NCBI RefSeq assembly: GCF_000002985.6
Contig: NC_003280.10
Location: forward strand, 13,016,501-13,080,500
DNA length: 64,000 nucleotides
From: Caenorhabditis elegans
Taxonomy: Eukaryota; Nematoda; Chromadorea; Rhabditida; Rhabditidae
Reading direction: 5' to 3'
Made by a program: the position numbers and the translations under genes. Shown one piece after another: positions 52,601 to 62,915 of the stretch. The notes under the pieces are model-generated. The model did no database searches, had not been told where the DNA came from, and saw only the letters and a list, made by a program, of their open reading frames with translations. Each line of letters starts with the position of its first letter. The stretch's first letter is position 1.

Positions 52601-54149
52601 TTCGTGTGCTTCTCCTGCAAAAAGTCTCTCGATGGAATTCCTTTTACTCTTGACAAGGACAACAATGTGCACTGTGTCCCATGCTTCCATGAGTGAGTTT
52701 TGAGCGACCTACGCCTGCCTCGAGCCTACCTGCAAGCCTAATGCAAAATAAATCGAAAAATTGATAATTTATTTTTTTTGTCGGTGTCGGTCTAGAAGCT
52801 TGTAAATCTTCATTTTAATGCGGTAGGCCGATTCGCAGGCAAACTTGGGGTAGGCACTTGCGCCTGACCATAAAATTATCTAGGATGCTGAAAATTAAAT
52901 TTTGGCGTCGGACATCTCCCGGGTCGTTCAAATTGAGCAGCCCGTGGGAGGTTAAAATTTCAAAAAATTAGTTGGTACCTTTGCAGTTTTGTCGAATTTC
53001 TGGTGAACTTTAGAATTTTTTTTTGAAACTTTAAATTTCATTTGAACTTTTGGTTAATCTTAGAAAATTTTTCGTTGAATTAAAGTAGAATCTTAATTTA
53101 TTACAATTTGTTTGAAAATTTGTCAACTTTAGGTCTTTCTTGAAAGTTAAGCAGTTAACAGTTTTGGTGCCAAACTTTGCAAAAAATCAAGAAGTTTCAC
53201 ATATTTGTATCTCGTTTTTCCATTAGTTTCACGGAACTCAAAAATTTAAAAATGTTGGCTTCTGACTGACTATGTACATTCCATATTCCCCTTTACAAGT
53301 CCTATAATCTCAAAATTTTCCAGCAAATTCGCGCCACGATGTGCACTCTGCAGTAAGCCCATAGTTCCACAAGACGGAGAAAAGGAGTCGGTTCGTGTCG
53401 TAGCCATGGATAAATCATTTCACGTTGACTGCTACAAATGCGAAGACTGTGGAATGCAATTGTCATCAAAGGTATGGATAGGTTTATATGAAGAGGAGGG
53501 AAACTGGTTAGGGGTAATAATTGCATAAAGTAATTGAATAATCGGTTTTTGCTGAAATTGAAGATGGTTATTATAAAGAGAGGGAAAATAGTTATAATAG
53601 AAACTGACAATTCTACTTTGGACTTTGGACGAAAAACATAGCAGATTTTAGCGTGCCAGTGAGGTGTCGGCTGCTTTTTTAATCACGGTTATCGCCGACT
53701 CACAAGCCTGCCGTAAGGTGTCGGCTGCAAAGTCTGTTTGGACGTTTAATTCACTGCAAATGGACAACAAGTGGCAGCCGACATCTCTCGGGCTTTACGA
53801 ATTAAGTCGGCCTGTGAGACGTCGGCAGCAACACATTTTACTGAAAATCGGGCATCTCGCTGGCCCTTAGACAGAAAAAGGACCCGCAAGGTGTCGACTG
53901 CTTAGTTTGTTTTAAAATTGAATTAAATACAGCGGAATAAAATATAACTTGAAAGGGTGGCATCCGACATCTCCCGGGCCGTTCAAATTGAGCAGCCCGT
54001 GTGGTGTCGGCTGCTATAATTTGAACCAAAGCAAAACAAATATCCCACAAAATTTCCAGCTGGAAGGCCAAGGATGCTACCCAATCGATAACCACCTGCT
54101 CTGCAAGACCTGTAATGGAAACCGGCTCCGCGTGGTCAGCTCCACGTAA
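40652..54149 (+). CDS. zyx-1: Zyxin homologue ZYX-1, long form (three C-terminal LIM domains)
   Basis: Zyxin links adhesion sites to actin and also moves to nuclei; in worms it is described at muscle dense bodies. Ten exons (40652-40696, 42697-42981, 43057-43140, 43187-43527, 44126-44402, 48386-48578, 52240-52409, 52514-52692, 53324-53471, 54060-54149) join in phase to 603 codons. The start is MGPPPPPPPPPLLPS, an Ena/VASP- or SH3-type ligand. The next 380 residues are Pro/Ser/Asn-rich, including a second proline run (QQPPPPPPDLY). Three LIM domains follow from about residue 405: CVGCGKEI…HVDCFKCGQC, CTACNRAI…HVNCFVCFSC, and CALCSKPI…HVDCYKCEDC ending CYPIDNHLLCKTC. The order and linkers are those of zyxin/LPP/TRIP6. 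The ORF at 40468 overlaps its 5' end in another frame. Poly(A)-like AATAAA lies near 54456. Confidence 0.93.
40849..41178. mobile_element. Family A element with internal tandem expansion, zyx-1 intron 1
   Basis: Ends resemble family A (ATTGTCAGAATTTC… and ATGAGACATCCTGACATCACG). Near the right arm, a unit of about 41 bases (CACAATTTTTCCGAACAAAA, then AATTCCCGCATTTTTTGTAG) is repeated four to five times between 40985 and 41150. This nearly doubles the element. Confidence 0.8.
41681..42114. mobile_element. TA-flanked MITE with TAGTATTGCACTCCC repeats, zyx-1 intron 1
   Basis: Terminal inverted repeats CCGTATATCTTCTATTAATA and TATTAATAGAAGAAATACGG are flanked by TA on both sides, as for Tc1/mariner insertions. 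Subterminal regions carry several TAGTATTGCACTCCCTATTA units on both sides. No transposase is present. Confidence 0.82.
43560..44090. repeat. Interspersed GCCGACACCTCACGGGTA array in zyx-1 intron 4
   Basis: At least ten degenerate copies of GGCCGACACCTCANAGGTA-like motifs occur every 30-50 bases across the intron between 43527 and 44126. Spacers are not obviously related. The motif recurs in introns of the LIM exons (52905-54020). It does not form perfect tandem copies. Confidence 0.75.
45245..45402. repeat. 8-base minisatellite (GTAGGCAC)n
   Basis: About 18-20 units of GTAGGCAC, some reading GTAGGCAT or GTAGGTAC, run in tandem. The repeated RAYVPTCLRAYVPTCL peptide on the minus strand is a product of it. 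A shorter block with the same core is at 49283-49350. Confidence 0.92.
46360..46583. repeat. Family B dispersed repeat in zyx-1 intron
   Basis: Begins CACGGAATTCTGGCTTCCCTC and ends GAAAGCTAGAACCCCGTG. It contains GGCCATATCTGGGGTAGATTT and CACGCGTTGTCCGGC. It is in the same orientation as the copy at 19473. Confidence 0.78.
48579..50878. promoter_or_regulatory. Intron holding the putative promoter of the short zyx-1 form
   Basis: The sequence up to the alternative start at 50879 must contain the promoter of the LIM-only form. A GC-richer, Ser/Pro-frame-rich stretch lies at 50450-50760. A family A element is at 49807 and GTAGGCAC-type repeats near 49290. No factor site can be named with confidence. 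Confidence 0.5.
49807..49990. mobile_element. Family A foldback element
   Basis: Ends are CGTGGTGTCACAGTGTCTCAT and ATGGGTTAGCCTGACACCATG, with GGCTTGATCTACGTAGATC and GTAGATCAAACCG inside. It is one of the more complete copies in the window and has no coding content. Confidence 0.88.
50879..54149 (+). CDS. zyx-1: ZYX-1 short form, LIM domains only
   Basis: An alternative first exon (50879-50894) encodes MADQE plus one base. It joins in phase to the LIM exons at 52240-52409, 52514-52692, 53324-53471 and 54060-54149, giving 200 codons. The donor phase equals that of exon 48386-48578, so either exon can feed LIM1. The product lacks the proline-rich adhesion region and consists almost wholly of three LIM domains. 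This suggests a scaffold without Ena/VASP binding. The size agrees with the short ZYX-1 isoform I recall from the literature. Confidence 0.85.
50985..51200. repeat. Direct repeat of about 115 bases with CCTGCCTACC cores
   Basis: ATGTGTCCCCCTAGGCAAATC near 50995 and ATGTGTCCCCCTAGGTAGATC near 51110 begin two copies that both continue through TCATCAAC and AATCCTGCCTACCTAC. A further diverged piece (AGGCACCTAGGCAGG, ATCACTCCAAGTAAAAAGTG) follows to about 51380. Confidence 0.7.
52905..54020. repeat. Scattered GCCGACATCTCCCGGG motifs in introns between LIM exons
   Basis: A 35-base block (GACATCTCCCGGGNCGTTC then AAATTGAGCAGCCCGTG) occurs near 52910 and again near 53966. Between 53655 and 54010 several GTGTCGGCTGC / GCAGCCGACA copies appear in both orientations. 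These are the same motif as in the 43560-44090 array. The coding exons inside this span are unaffected. Confidence 0.7.
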
Positions 54150-54791
54150 GCGAGCCATCAGTCAACAATTTCCATTCCCCCCATCCGTTTTTCTTCAACT
54201 GCCATCCGTCTTTTCCTGTATTTTTTTTCATTTTTTCACCCCAAAATTTTCCGTCTTTTCTACGCCGTCGGTGCCCCCATTCCATCAACGCTTCTTCGTC
54301 CTCTAATAGTGTTCCCAAAGTACGTAGACCGTCTCCTTTTGTAAATTCTTCCCCGAAAAAACAAAACCAATTTTTAACTTGCTTGTTCCTTTTTACCGTG
54401 GATTGATTGATTTATATTAAATTTCTATTTCATTTTTTCCCCCAGTTTTTTATCGAATAAATAAGAGCCTCTCATTTCTAGTTTTTAATTTTTTTTCTAC
54501 AAAAAATTATGCGACTTTTATTACAATTTTTATCGATCAGTTTTGTTACAGTACTGGCATGGGTGAGTGTTTTTTTTTTCTTGGCGTAGGATTAGGCTCA
54601 GGCTTAGGCTTAGGCTTAGGCTTAGGTTTAGGTTTGGGCTTAGGCTTAGGCTTAGTCTTACGCCGAAACTGCAGACTTTAAAAAATAGGAAAAAAATTTT
54701 AAAAAATAAAAAAATAGAAAAATACTTGAAAAATATTGAAAAAGATTTTAAAAATACATACTGTTCAAAAAACAAAAAAAATATATTCCAG

Positions 54792-55013
54792 AAAGAATGC
54801 GAATTCACAAAATGCAAATGGTTTTTCGAGTACGGATGCCAACCTCCCGATGACCTGGACATCAACGGTGGCCACCTCGAACTGTGCAGTGGAGCACTCT
54901 TTATCCGTCATCTCTGCTGCAAGTTCCACAAGAATCAACGGTATCTTGGACGCCACGTGGAGCATAATCCGAAGCAATTCGAGTTCATCCCAAGTCTTGC
55001 ACGACTTCAGTGA
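54792..55013 (+). CDS. zyx-1: Alternative terminal exon of zyx-1 (variant LIM3)
   Basis: An ATATTCCAG acceptor is followed by 73 codons and a TGA, with AATAAA directly after (about 55015). The exon starts in phase 0, exactly like 54060-54149, so exon 53324-53471 can splice to either. The product would continue CYKCEDCGMQLSSK with KECEFTKCKWFF, then GCQPPDDLDINGGHLELC, replacing the normal GCYPIDNHLLC end of LIM3 and adding a longer tail. Codon use (GGA, AAG, TTC, GAG, CTC) is typical of worm genes. A second frame is also open to a TAA at 55018 and would follow if a donor at 54146 inside the usual last exon were used. Transcript evidence is needed to tell which joins occur. Confidence 0.6.
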   Translation, partial: KECEFTKCKWFFEYGCQPPDDLDINGGHLELCSGALFIRHLCCKFHKNQRYLGRHVEHNPKQFEFIPSLARLQ

Positions 55014-55020
55014 AAAATAA

Positions 55021-55958
55021 AGAAATTCGATTGAATTCAATTCAATTTTAGGATATCGCGTCACCATGAAAAATTGAGGGAATTGAATTCTGGGATATCT
55101 TTTTTTGTTTACAGAAAAGTTGGGAAAAGTCACATTGCGTCTTGAAGTAGAATTTCGTTGAAAAATATTTAAGGACTAGGCTCAGGTTTATACCGATACA
55201 GCATACGTTTAAAAAAAAGTTTGAAGCTACCTGCCACATTTTTGGTAAAGAATTTTCCAATATAAGGCATTTGGTTTTCTACTTTTGGTCACACGTGCTT
55301 TCCCAATTACAGATGTGAAAATTCCAGCGAGAAAACCGAACTCTGCTGCTGTAAATACAACAAATAAAAGTGGTTTTTGATTTTCTGACTGCCCAATAAT
55401 ACACTTGTGTAAACATGTAACTAGCAGCTTCAAGCACACACAAATTTTTAGTCGAATGACTCAAAAACAGCACACATATTTGCTTTTCACAGTTTTAGTT
55501 CCGTTCAGAAACATGTGTGGCATGTAGAACTTTTAATTGTATGTACATGGAGCTGGAAAAGTGACTTTTCCTGGTTTCATGATGCTATGAGAGCAAAGTA
55601 TTTGTAGTTATCTGGGTGCTAGATTCAGAAATAGAAATTGGAGAATTTTATGTATAAATTTGACGATTTTGTTTTAAAAGCGTTTGGCTTTTTTTAAAAC
55701 ATTTATTTTTGATTTTGGAATTAAGAATGTGACCACAAAACACGAGCGGCTTGGTTTTAAGACTTCAATGGTAGGCAGGCACGGTTTTATGCCTATCTGC
55801 CTGCCTATGGCCTAAGCTGGATTGCACGTGGTGTCGATTGTAGGATATTTGATCAGTGTAGATCTACGCATGTTTCAACAAAAAAGTACTTTGGGCAGTT
55901 CGACATGCGCAGGTTGTATTGTAGGCAGGTAGGAACGACAGGGTGATCTATTATATAT

Positions 55959-55998
<40 letters not shown>

Positions 55999-57042
55999 TA
56001 TTAACCTAATCATTTCTGGTTTTCAAACAATTTTTTAGGAACTGAGAAGGTGTTGCCGGAGTCAGACATGGAGGAAGACAAGCTAGGCCGTGCCTACCTA
56101 CCAGAGTTGTGCGGCAATTTTGCCGAATTTGCCGTTTGCCGAGCTCGCCACAAATTGGATTTCAAAAATTTGACGTTTTTTTTTTCAAAAATCAAACTTG
56201 TGCTCAGAATTCACTAGTTTTGGAGCTTCTAGAAATATCAAAAATTTTCACAATTTTCGTAGTTTGCTGCAAATCAGAACGGCAAATTTGCCGAATTCGC
56301 CGTTCTCGGAAAATATTGGAAAAGTGATTTGCCGAATTTGCCGGGCTCGCCAAGTTTTTGAGATTTTTTTGGAGATCAAATTTTGGAGTTCTAGGTTACT
56401 TGTTAAGGTTTAAAAAAAAACGTTGTTTCATGCCTGCCTGCCTGCCTACTTGCCTGCCTGTCTGCATACCTGCCATAGCTACCTGTGATGTTTTTTCTTC
56501 AATTAGCCTATTTTTATATTAAATAATTATATAATACTACCCTCTCCAACCTGCCAACCTATCCATATTACTAATTGATAACTCTTCAACTGTACAGTTT
56601 TTCTGCACTTTATTACGAGTTTGAAGTCTCCAAAGTATGATCAAGTTGCTACCCCTTGTTTCTCTTCTGCAAAACTTTTCACACACTCTTTTTCCTTCTT
56701 TTCCAACCATACCTTTTTTCAGAAAAAGCGATAAAAGTTGATGAGAATGTGTAGTGGAGACGCCGAGAAATCAGCCCTTCAGCCACGGGGTTATCGGCGA
56801 CGGTTCAAATGTGAAGAAAAGGGGTTGGAAGCAATCACACAATCAACTATATGATAAAGCACAAAATATTTAAAGCAGGGTGGAGAGGTACTCTAGATAA
56901 CGGAAATATTTCAGTCAATCTTTTCATAAACTCGTTTCGTTTTAGGAATCAGAACTAAGAATTTTGAAATTATATATTTAAGTTTCAGATATTCAAATTC
57001 CTGATTCCGAGGAAATCCCCCAATTCGAGACCCTATACATCC
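55021..57042. other. Intergenic sequence between zyx-1 and the HbrB-like gene
   Basis: No convincing exon was found. A (TA)n tract lies at about 55955-55996. CCGAATTTGCCG-type repeats are at 56110-56360, with a possible hAT-like end near 56105, and TGCCTGCCTGCC near 56430. A short acceptor-led frame at 55311 is too weak to call. An AAGTTTCAG acceptor at 56988 probably marks the 5' end of the next mRNA. Confidence 0.5.
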
Positions 57043-59605
57043 ATGATTTTTGGCAAGAAAAGTTCGATAGGAAACGTATTCTACGACGTACAGTGTGAGT
57101 AGTTTTCTCACAGAGAGCACGTGCTCATGTCTAAATTTCGAAATGACATCATCACCACCACTGAAAAAATGTCTCCTCCTCTTCCCCACTGTTTAAGCCG
57201 ATTGCTGAAATTGAATCGGTTTCCCATTCCCAGTCATTCTTTCTTTATGAGTTTTCTTACCGTTCCAGGTGTGGAGCAAGAGAAGAAAAAGAGCAACTCG
57301 ATCCTTCGCCAGCTCTCTCAACTTTCGAGGCGGTCCATAGAAAGCCTATCGTCAACACTTTCGTCGCCACGTACACCGAGCCCAAGAGCCACTTTTTCGG
57401 ATTATCCGAATCCGTGAGTTTTTAGTTTTTAAAACTTTTAATTTGGTATCTTGGTGTAGGAAAGCCTTCAAATTGTTAGCTAAAACATAAAAAATTTGGT
57501 TTTAAAATTAAAAAAAAAACATGTTGGTTATTACTAAATTCCACTAGATTTTTGGAAAACCTACTCTGTTTGGAAACTGAAATTTTTCCAGTTTTCGTCT
57601 GGAAAAATCAATATCGTAACAACTAGTCGATAACTTGTTTGGGACAAATCGTTCCAAATTTAGAAAAGTTATAGGCATGTGGCAGGCATCGATTTATGCC
57701 GCGCTTGCCTACGTACCTACCTACCTGTAATTTTCCAACTTTTTGTTCTGTTGAAATACGTTCTTAAGAAAGAACGAAATTTTTAAGCATTAACAATTAG
57801 AAAGGAGCAAGTTTTATTGAAAAATTCGAAAAAAAAAATCCTTACGTTTTCCTAACTTAGACAAGTTATAGGCAGCCTCCTAGGTGGTAGCCAGGTATTT
57901 TTTTATTACTCCTGCCTACGTATCTACCTACCTCTACTTTTCCAATTTTTTTTCTGTTGAAATACGTTCTAAAGTTGCGAAACTTTAGAAATGAAAAAGT
58001 TTTCTTGAAAAATTCGAAAAAAAAACTGAATTACGTGTACCTAACACACATTCCATTACAAAACACTGTCATAAAAGTTTATAGTTTTTTAGCACAGAAA
58101 CTATGAATTGCACGGTCAGCTGAAATTTCAGCACACACAATTTTTGCAGCTTCACCCAACAATGTTTGAACAACCTTGTATTTTTTCAGATGTGAACTCA
58201 TCCTACTCTCTGCTCTCCAGGCTCACATAATATCGGGAGACGACATGCGAAATTGCTCCACTGAAATTCAGGCCCTGACGCTTTGTGAAAAGCAGAAGCT
58301 TATCAACTTTTTCAAACCAGAAGGCGACGCTTCTGGAATTATTGAGAACAACGCTTTCAAGGCCTTCAACTGCTCGAATCTCTCATCAGACCTTCTCAAG
58401 GAAGACGGCTCCGAGCTCTTGGAGCAACTTTGGCTGAAGCTTAACAGTCTCGTCATCCCATCCCTGCAATCAATGTGCTTTCCACTCATCGAAATCGACA
58501 CGTCATTTGATGTTCAGACCCTCATATTGACTGCCTTCCGCGACAGAGTTCTCGCAAAGGTAATAAAAATAATTCTTAAGTGCTCTTGGTCAGTGCCTTT
58601 TTGTTTATCAGAGGGTATTGATGTCAGGAAACCAAAAACTGAAAGTTTTTGTGTGTGTAGATTGAAAGTGTCGATTTCAGCTTCTGCAAGATGCTGATCG
58701 AGAATTCCCGCAATTAAAATCAATTTTGCTGACGATATTGGTGGAGACGGAGGACATACCGACTTCATTGAGAACTAAAATTGACATTTGCCTTGGGAAA
58801 AGCCCTTCAACGGTGAGCAAAACAAAGTTTCTAGAATTGAAAATTTCAAAAAATATTGGTGTGGTACCGAAAATTGAGACTGCTTTTTTTTGACCCAAAA
58901 TGGTCAAAAACTACCGAATTTCGTAATGAGACGCTTTGAAAATTTCTCAAAAAAAAAGCTATGGCAGTTCAAAGTTCTGGGAAAAATAGGAAAAATACCA
59001 TTTTCAGCTGAAATCGAAATTTTTTTTGTTGTAAAAATTCAGATTTTATGTTAGCTAAAACTAGGCCTGTTTCGCAGAACTTTGAACCACCATAACTTTT
59101 TTTTGAGAAATTTTCGAAACGTTTTATTACGAAATTTGGTAGTTTTGGGTCATTTTGGGCCTAAAAAAGCAAAATTTCATATTTCGGTACTCCAGCTTTA
59201 ACCGTTGATGAAATTTGAATTACCGTAGTTGCTCTGTTGAACGAAACTACTTTATTTTAAAAGGCTATATCTTGGTTTATTTGAAAGCTACCAACACATT
59301 TTTTACTACAAAAAATAGAAAAAGATAGAACAAATATTTTACTAGTTAACAATTTTTGTGTAGGACAAACCAGAATTAAGATATAAGCTGTTAAAGTTAT
59401 GACATTAAAATTCGAATTTCTACCCAATTTTTTTTGAAACTCGCCATTTTCCAACAAAGAATGTTCAAATTTTCAGTCCAAACCCCGCTACCAAAAGAAG
59501 ATCCGTTCGAAGACCGATTCCTGCTTGTCAAGTAAACGAAAATCCGTATCCTGGATGGACGATATGCAGGACAACTCCCGCAAATCTTCAACATTCTGTG
59601 CATAG
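57043..59605 (+). CDS. HbrB-like / PRR5 (Protor) family protein, candidate TORC2 subunit
   Basis: Five exons (57043-57094, 57269-57413, 58190-58559, 58681-58812, 59477-59605) join in phase to 275 codons. The core at about residues 100-205 contains LLEQLWLKLNSLVIPSLQSM, then CFPLIEI, FDVQTLILTAFRDRVL. This matches the HbrB/PRR5 signature (human PRR5: LLDSLAETWDFFFSDVLPML, then QAIFYPVQ, VRQLALLHFRNAI). PRR5, PRR5L and fungal Bit61/HbrB are peripheral subunits of TORC2, which phosphorylates AKT and SGK kinases. Before the domain are a Ser-rich stretch (SRRSIESLSSTLSSPRTPSP), a likely phosphorylation region, and basic residues. The tail is basic and serine-rich (KRKSVSWMDDM). The start follows a 3' splice-like site at 56988 that may accept a spliced leader. 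Family assignment rests on recalled motifs. Confidence 0.72.
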
Positions 59606-61609
59606 TTATAGATAGCTTTACTTTTTTTTAAAACTGCATAATTTGTATAATTGGGTCATTTTTCTAGGTTGGTCATTTTTCTAAATGTGTGTATAAATAT
59701 GAGAAAATAAATATGTATGTTTCAAAATTTCCACGACTTGTTCCACGATTTTTTCACATGAAATGTTGTGTTTAATTAGTGATAAGAAAGTTCGGAGTAA
59801 TCAATTTCCAAATTTTCCAGGACAAATATTGTTTTATTTCGTTTAGAATTGAATTCAAAATTCTAGCAGAGTTTTATGTAGACACAAAACTATTGTGCAG
59901 TTTATTCATATTATTATTATTATTATTATTGACAATTGAATTAAAGCAGGCAGGTACACGGAAGTACATAGGCGGAGACGCCGGGAATTATCGAGTTATA
60001 AATCATGATATTTGTTCGGAAAAAAAGGTTACGAAATTATTGATGATGTACATTGGAAATTGGAAAGTTTAGTGGTTTGTGTGCGTGAATATTACATCAG
60101 CGGGGTGGTTTTTGCACAGGAGAAACAAAAATCAGAAAAGTGTTCAGATTGTAGTCTGTATTAATTGCGATTAGTGTTTATGAGTCGTGAGGTGAAAATA
60201 TTTATTTGAGGAAAGAATCAGGAAAAACAGAAAAAATGCTTTTTGTACTGTCAAAAATGAGTGTGCCTAGAGGAATAGAGCGCCGACCAATTACCGATGA
60301 GCTATGGGCGTGGCCAAGGTAGCTGGTTGGACGATGTCATTTGCGCCCCGCGAATTTGAAATTGAATTAGGTAAAATTCAATATTTTGTTTATTTTTTAA
60401 TAAAAACATGTTTCCAACAGGCTTTTGAAGCATTTTCAAGAAATTCACTCAAAAATTAAGATTTTGTCGCCTATTCAAGTTCAACATGGTGCATAGATCA
60501 GGTAGAACTTTCAATAGCAGTGGGCCTAGAAAAAGCCTAATGCCAACAATAGGCCTATAATTCTCCTACCGTATCTCTATAGTAATCCTGGCAAAACTAA
60601 AGCCTCGACCAATTAGCGATGAGCGATGGGTTTGGCCAACGTCGCTGATTGGTCGACACTTTTTTTCACGAATTTGAAATTAAAGCAACTCATGACCACG
60701 ATTGATGTCGGCTGCTCATTTATCATTCAACATCTATTCTCTGAGAAAAAATATGCAAAAAAACTTTGTTCGATGCACCATGTTGGCTTCAGCTTTGGCA
60801 GCTCATAACTCAGTTATCTTTGGGTTTATCAAAAAAGTTTCAACTAACAAAACATTTATCACTTATTTTTCTGTAGCTTTGCAATTTAAACTATGTAGAT
60901 ATTTTTAAAAATAACCGAGATATGAGCTCACAAAATAATTTGAAAATTTTGTTCGATGCGCCATGTTGGTCTCAACTTTGACAGCTCATATCTTGGCTGT
61001 ATTTAGTTTTATTGAAAAATTGTTAACTGATGAATTATTTATTACATATTTATTTATAATTTTGTAGTTGACAAAAAATTGCTACCATCAAAACAAACTG
61101 TGATATGAGGTACCAAGGTAAGACACACGTTTTGCTTGATTTTTTCGATATGAATACAGTTATTTCTGACTTTAAACTTTGGAGACAAAAATAGATATAT
61201 TTATGATTTTTCTTATCTTTATTGTTTCTTTTTTCCGAATTTTTCTCCAGAAATACTTCTTTTTCCAATTTCCGGTGGTTTTTTTCGCAGTGAAACCTCG
61301 CTATCTTTATTGTTATTATATGTCTTCTATCTACAATAAATTTCTATTTTTAGACATATTCCACAATTGTTTTGTTTCCCTCGAAACATCATGTGCTTCT
61401 TCTGGCTCTTCTGCTCTCCTCGCATCAACATCAAAAACCTTTGTCACGTGCGTGCTTTGTTCACCCTTGTATTCGTACTTTCAGACATGGTTTCTCCCGA
61501 GAAACGGCACTCAATCAAAATTGGAGTCGTACTGATAAGAGAAAGTGGCAACAGTTTATGTTTGTGTGACACAAGTGGTCCACGGAACCCTTTTTTTACC
61601 CTTTTTTTC

Positions 61610-62085
61610 TAGTTGATGGCCGAGTTTTCTCTAGTCGATGGCCGAGTTTTCTTTAGTTGATGGCCGAGTATTTGGTGGCCGTTTTTCTAGTCGATGACCG
61701 ACTTTTTAGCGACCGAGGCTTTCTAGTTGGTGGTGGAGGTTTTCTAGTTAATGACCGAGTTTTTCTAGTTGATCACAGACTTTTTGGTGACCGAGTTTTT
61801 CTAGTTTATGGCCGAGTCTTTCTAGTTAATGGCCGAGTTTTTCTAGTCGGTGGCCAAGTTTTCTCTAGTTCATGGCTGGGTATTTCTTGTTGATGGCTGA
61901 CTTTTCGGTGGCAGAGTTTTTCTAGTCGATCACCGACTTTTTAGGGACCGAGCCTTTCTAGTTGATGGCCGAGTTTTTAGTTGATGGCCGAGTTTTTATA
62001 GTTAATGGCCGAGGCTTTCCTAGTTGATGACCGACTTTTTGGTGGCCGAGTTTTCTCTAGTTAATGGCCAACTTATTCTAGTTGT
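61610..62085. repeat. CTAGTTGATGGCCGAGTTTTT array
   Basis: About 20 variable units of TCTAGTTGATGGCCGAGTTT, 20-35 bases long, are arrayed head to tail. The unit resembles the dispersed GGCCGAGTTTTCTAGGCCA repeat near 30500 and 39720, so the array probably grew from one such copy. Its repetitive VDDRLFSDRGF-like peptide is not a gene. Confidence 0.85.
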
Positions 62086-62149
62086 TGATCAAAATTTTTG
62101 CGCTCCATTGCAAACAGGTTTTTTTTTTAAATTAAGATAGAGCTCCATC

Positions 62150-62260
62150 AGGCGTACCTGCCTACCTATCTGCCTGCCTACTTGCCTGCCTACTTATCTG
62201 TCTCCTTGCCTTTCCATCTGTTTACTTACCTGCCAGCTGCCTGCCTGCCCGCCTGCCTCC
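62150..62260. repeat. CCTGCCTA-type tetranucleotide tract
   Basis: Imperfect CCTGCCTACCTATCTGCCTG repeats. Similar short tracts in either orientation occur from about 36600 to the right edge (for example 47790, 50170, 51170, 56430 and 57700) but are not seen left of about 34 kb. Confidence 0.75.
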
Positions 62261-62915
62261 CAAACCATAGAGACCAACATTCTCACGCTTCGAAAAAAAA
62301 AACGTTTAAGCCGTTTAAGCCGAGTTACTTGGTGCTCAAACTTATCAGTTTTTCCTTCTTTTGAAATTTTTGAAAGTTTCAAACTTCGCGCTTCTCGCAA
62401 CCCATCTCGTTTACTCTCATAAACTACACAAAACAGTCAAAACAACAATTGATTGCTTGATAAAATTGTGCATTTTCAGTACGCAACAGGTTCATTTTGC
62501 GGTCGTAAACCATCTCCGGATTCGTAAAACGAGAATTTAATTTACTTTTGCCTACTGATAAGGAAGTGGCGCGAGATGGAGAAAAGACCAAAAGAGTTTT
62601 TTTTATCAATAAAAGTCAAAAGTGAAAGGAGCTGGAAAAGTCGAGGGGTCACATGATGGAAAAGGCGAAGATCAAATGAATATGGATTTTAGGGAGAAAT
62701 TCCGAGGAAGTTGAATGGCAGAAAAAGAACATTTGAGAAATTAAACAATAAAATATACAAAATTAATTTTCGTTACGTGACCGAAAGTTCACCTTTACAA
62801 CCACAAAAAACTCGGCAAAACAGAGAAAAAAGCAACAACGTAGATTTCGTAAATTTTCAATCATTGTTTGATATTTCTGTGAAGAGAGGTTCCAACTAAT
62901 CAAGAGGTACGAATA

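Larger units (their letters stand above)
59606..62915. other. Intergenic sequence, no gene seen
   Basis: A poly(A)-like AATAAA lies near 59707. A (TTA)n run is near 59911. The stretch 60640-61120 contains diverged repeats of AGCTCATAACTCAGTTATCTTT and AAAATTGTTAACTGATG type, also seen near 42440, 51680 and 59250. The last part holds the arrays listed separately and the 5' flank of the gene at 62916. Confidence 0.55.

Noticed and set aside
55311..55380. Possible extra zyx-1 exon after an AATTACAG acceptor
   Set aside because: All three frames end within about 25 codons, no donor precedes it in matching phase, and no domain is completed.
61657..61893. 78-codon frame with repeated VDDRLF / LVNGRVFL peptides
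   Set aside because: It is a translation of the GATGGCCGAGTTTTTCTAG array.
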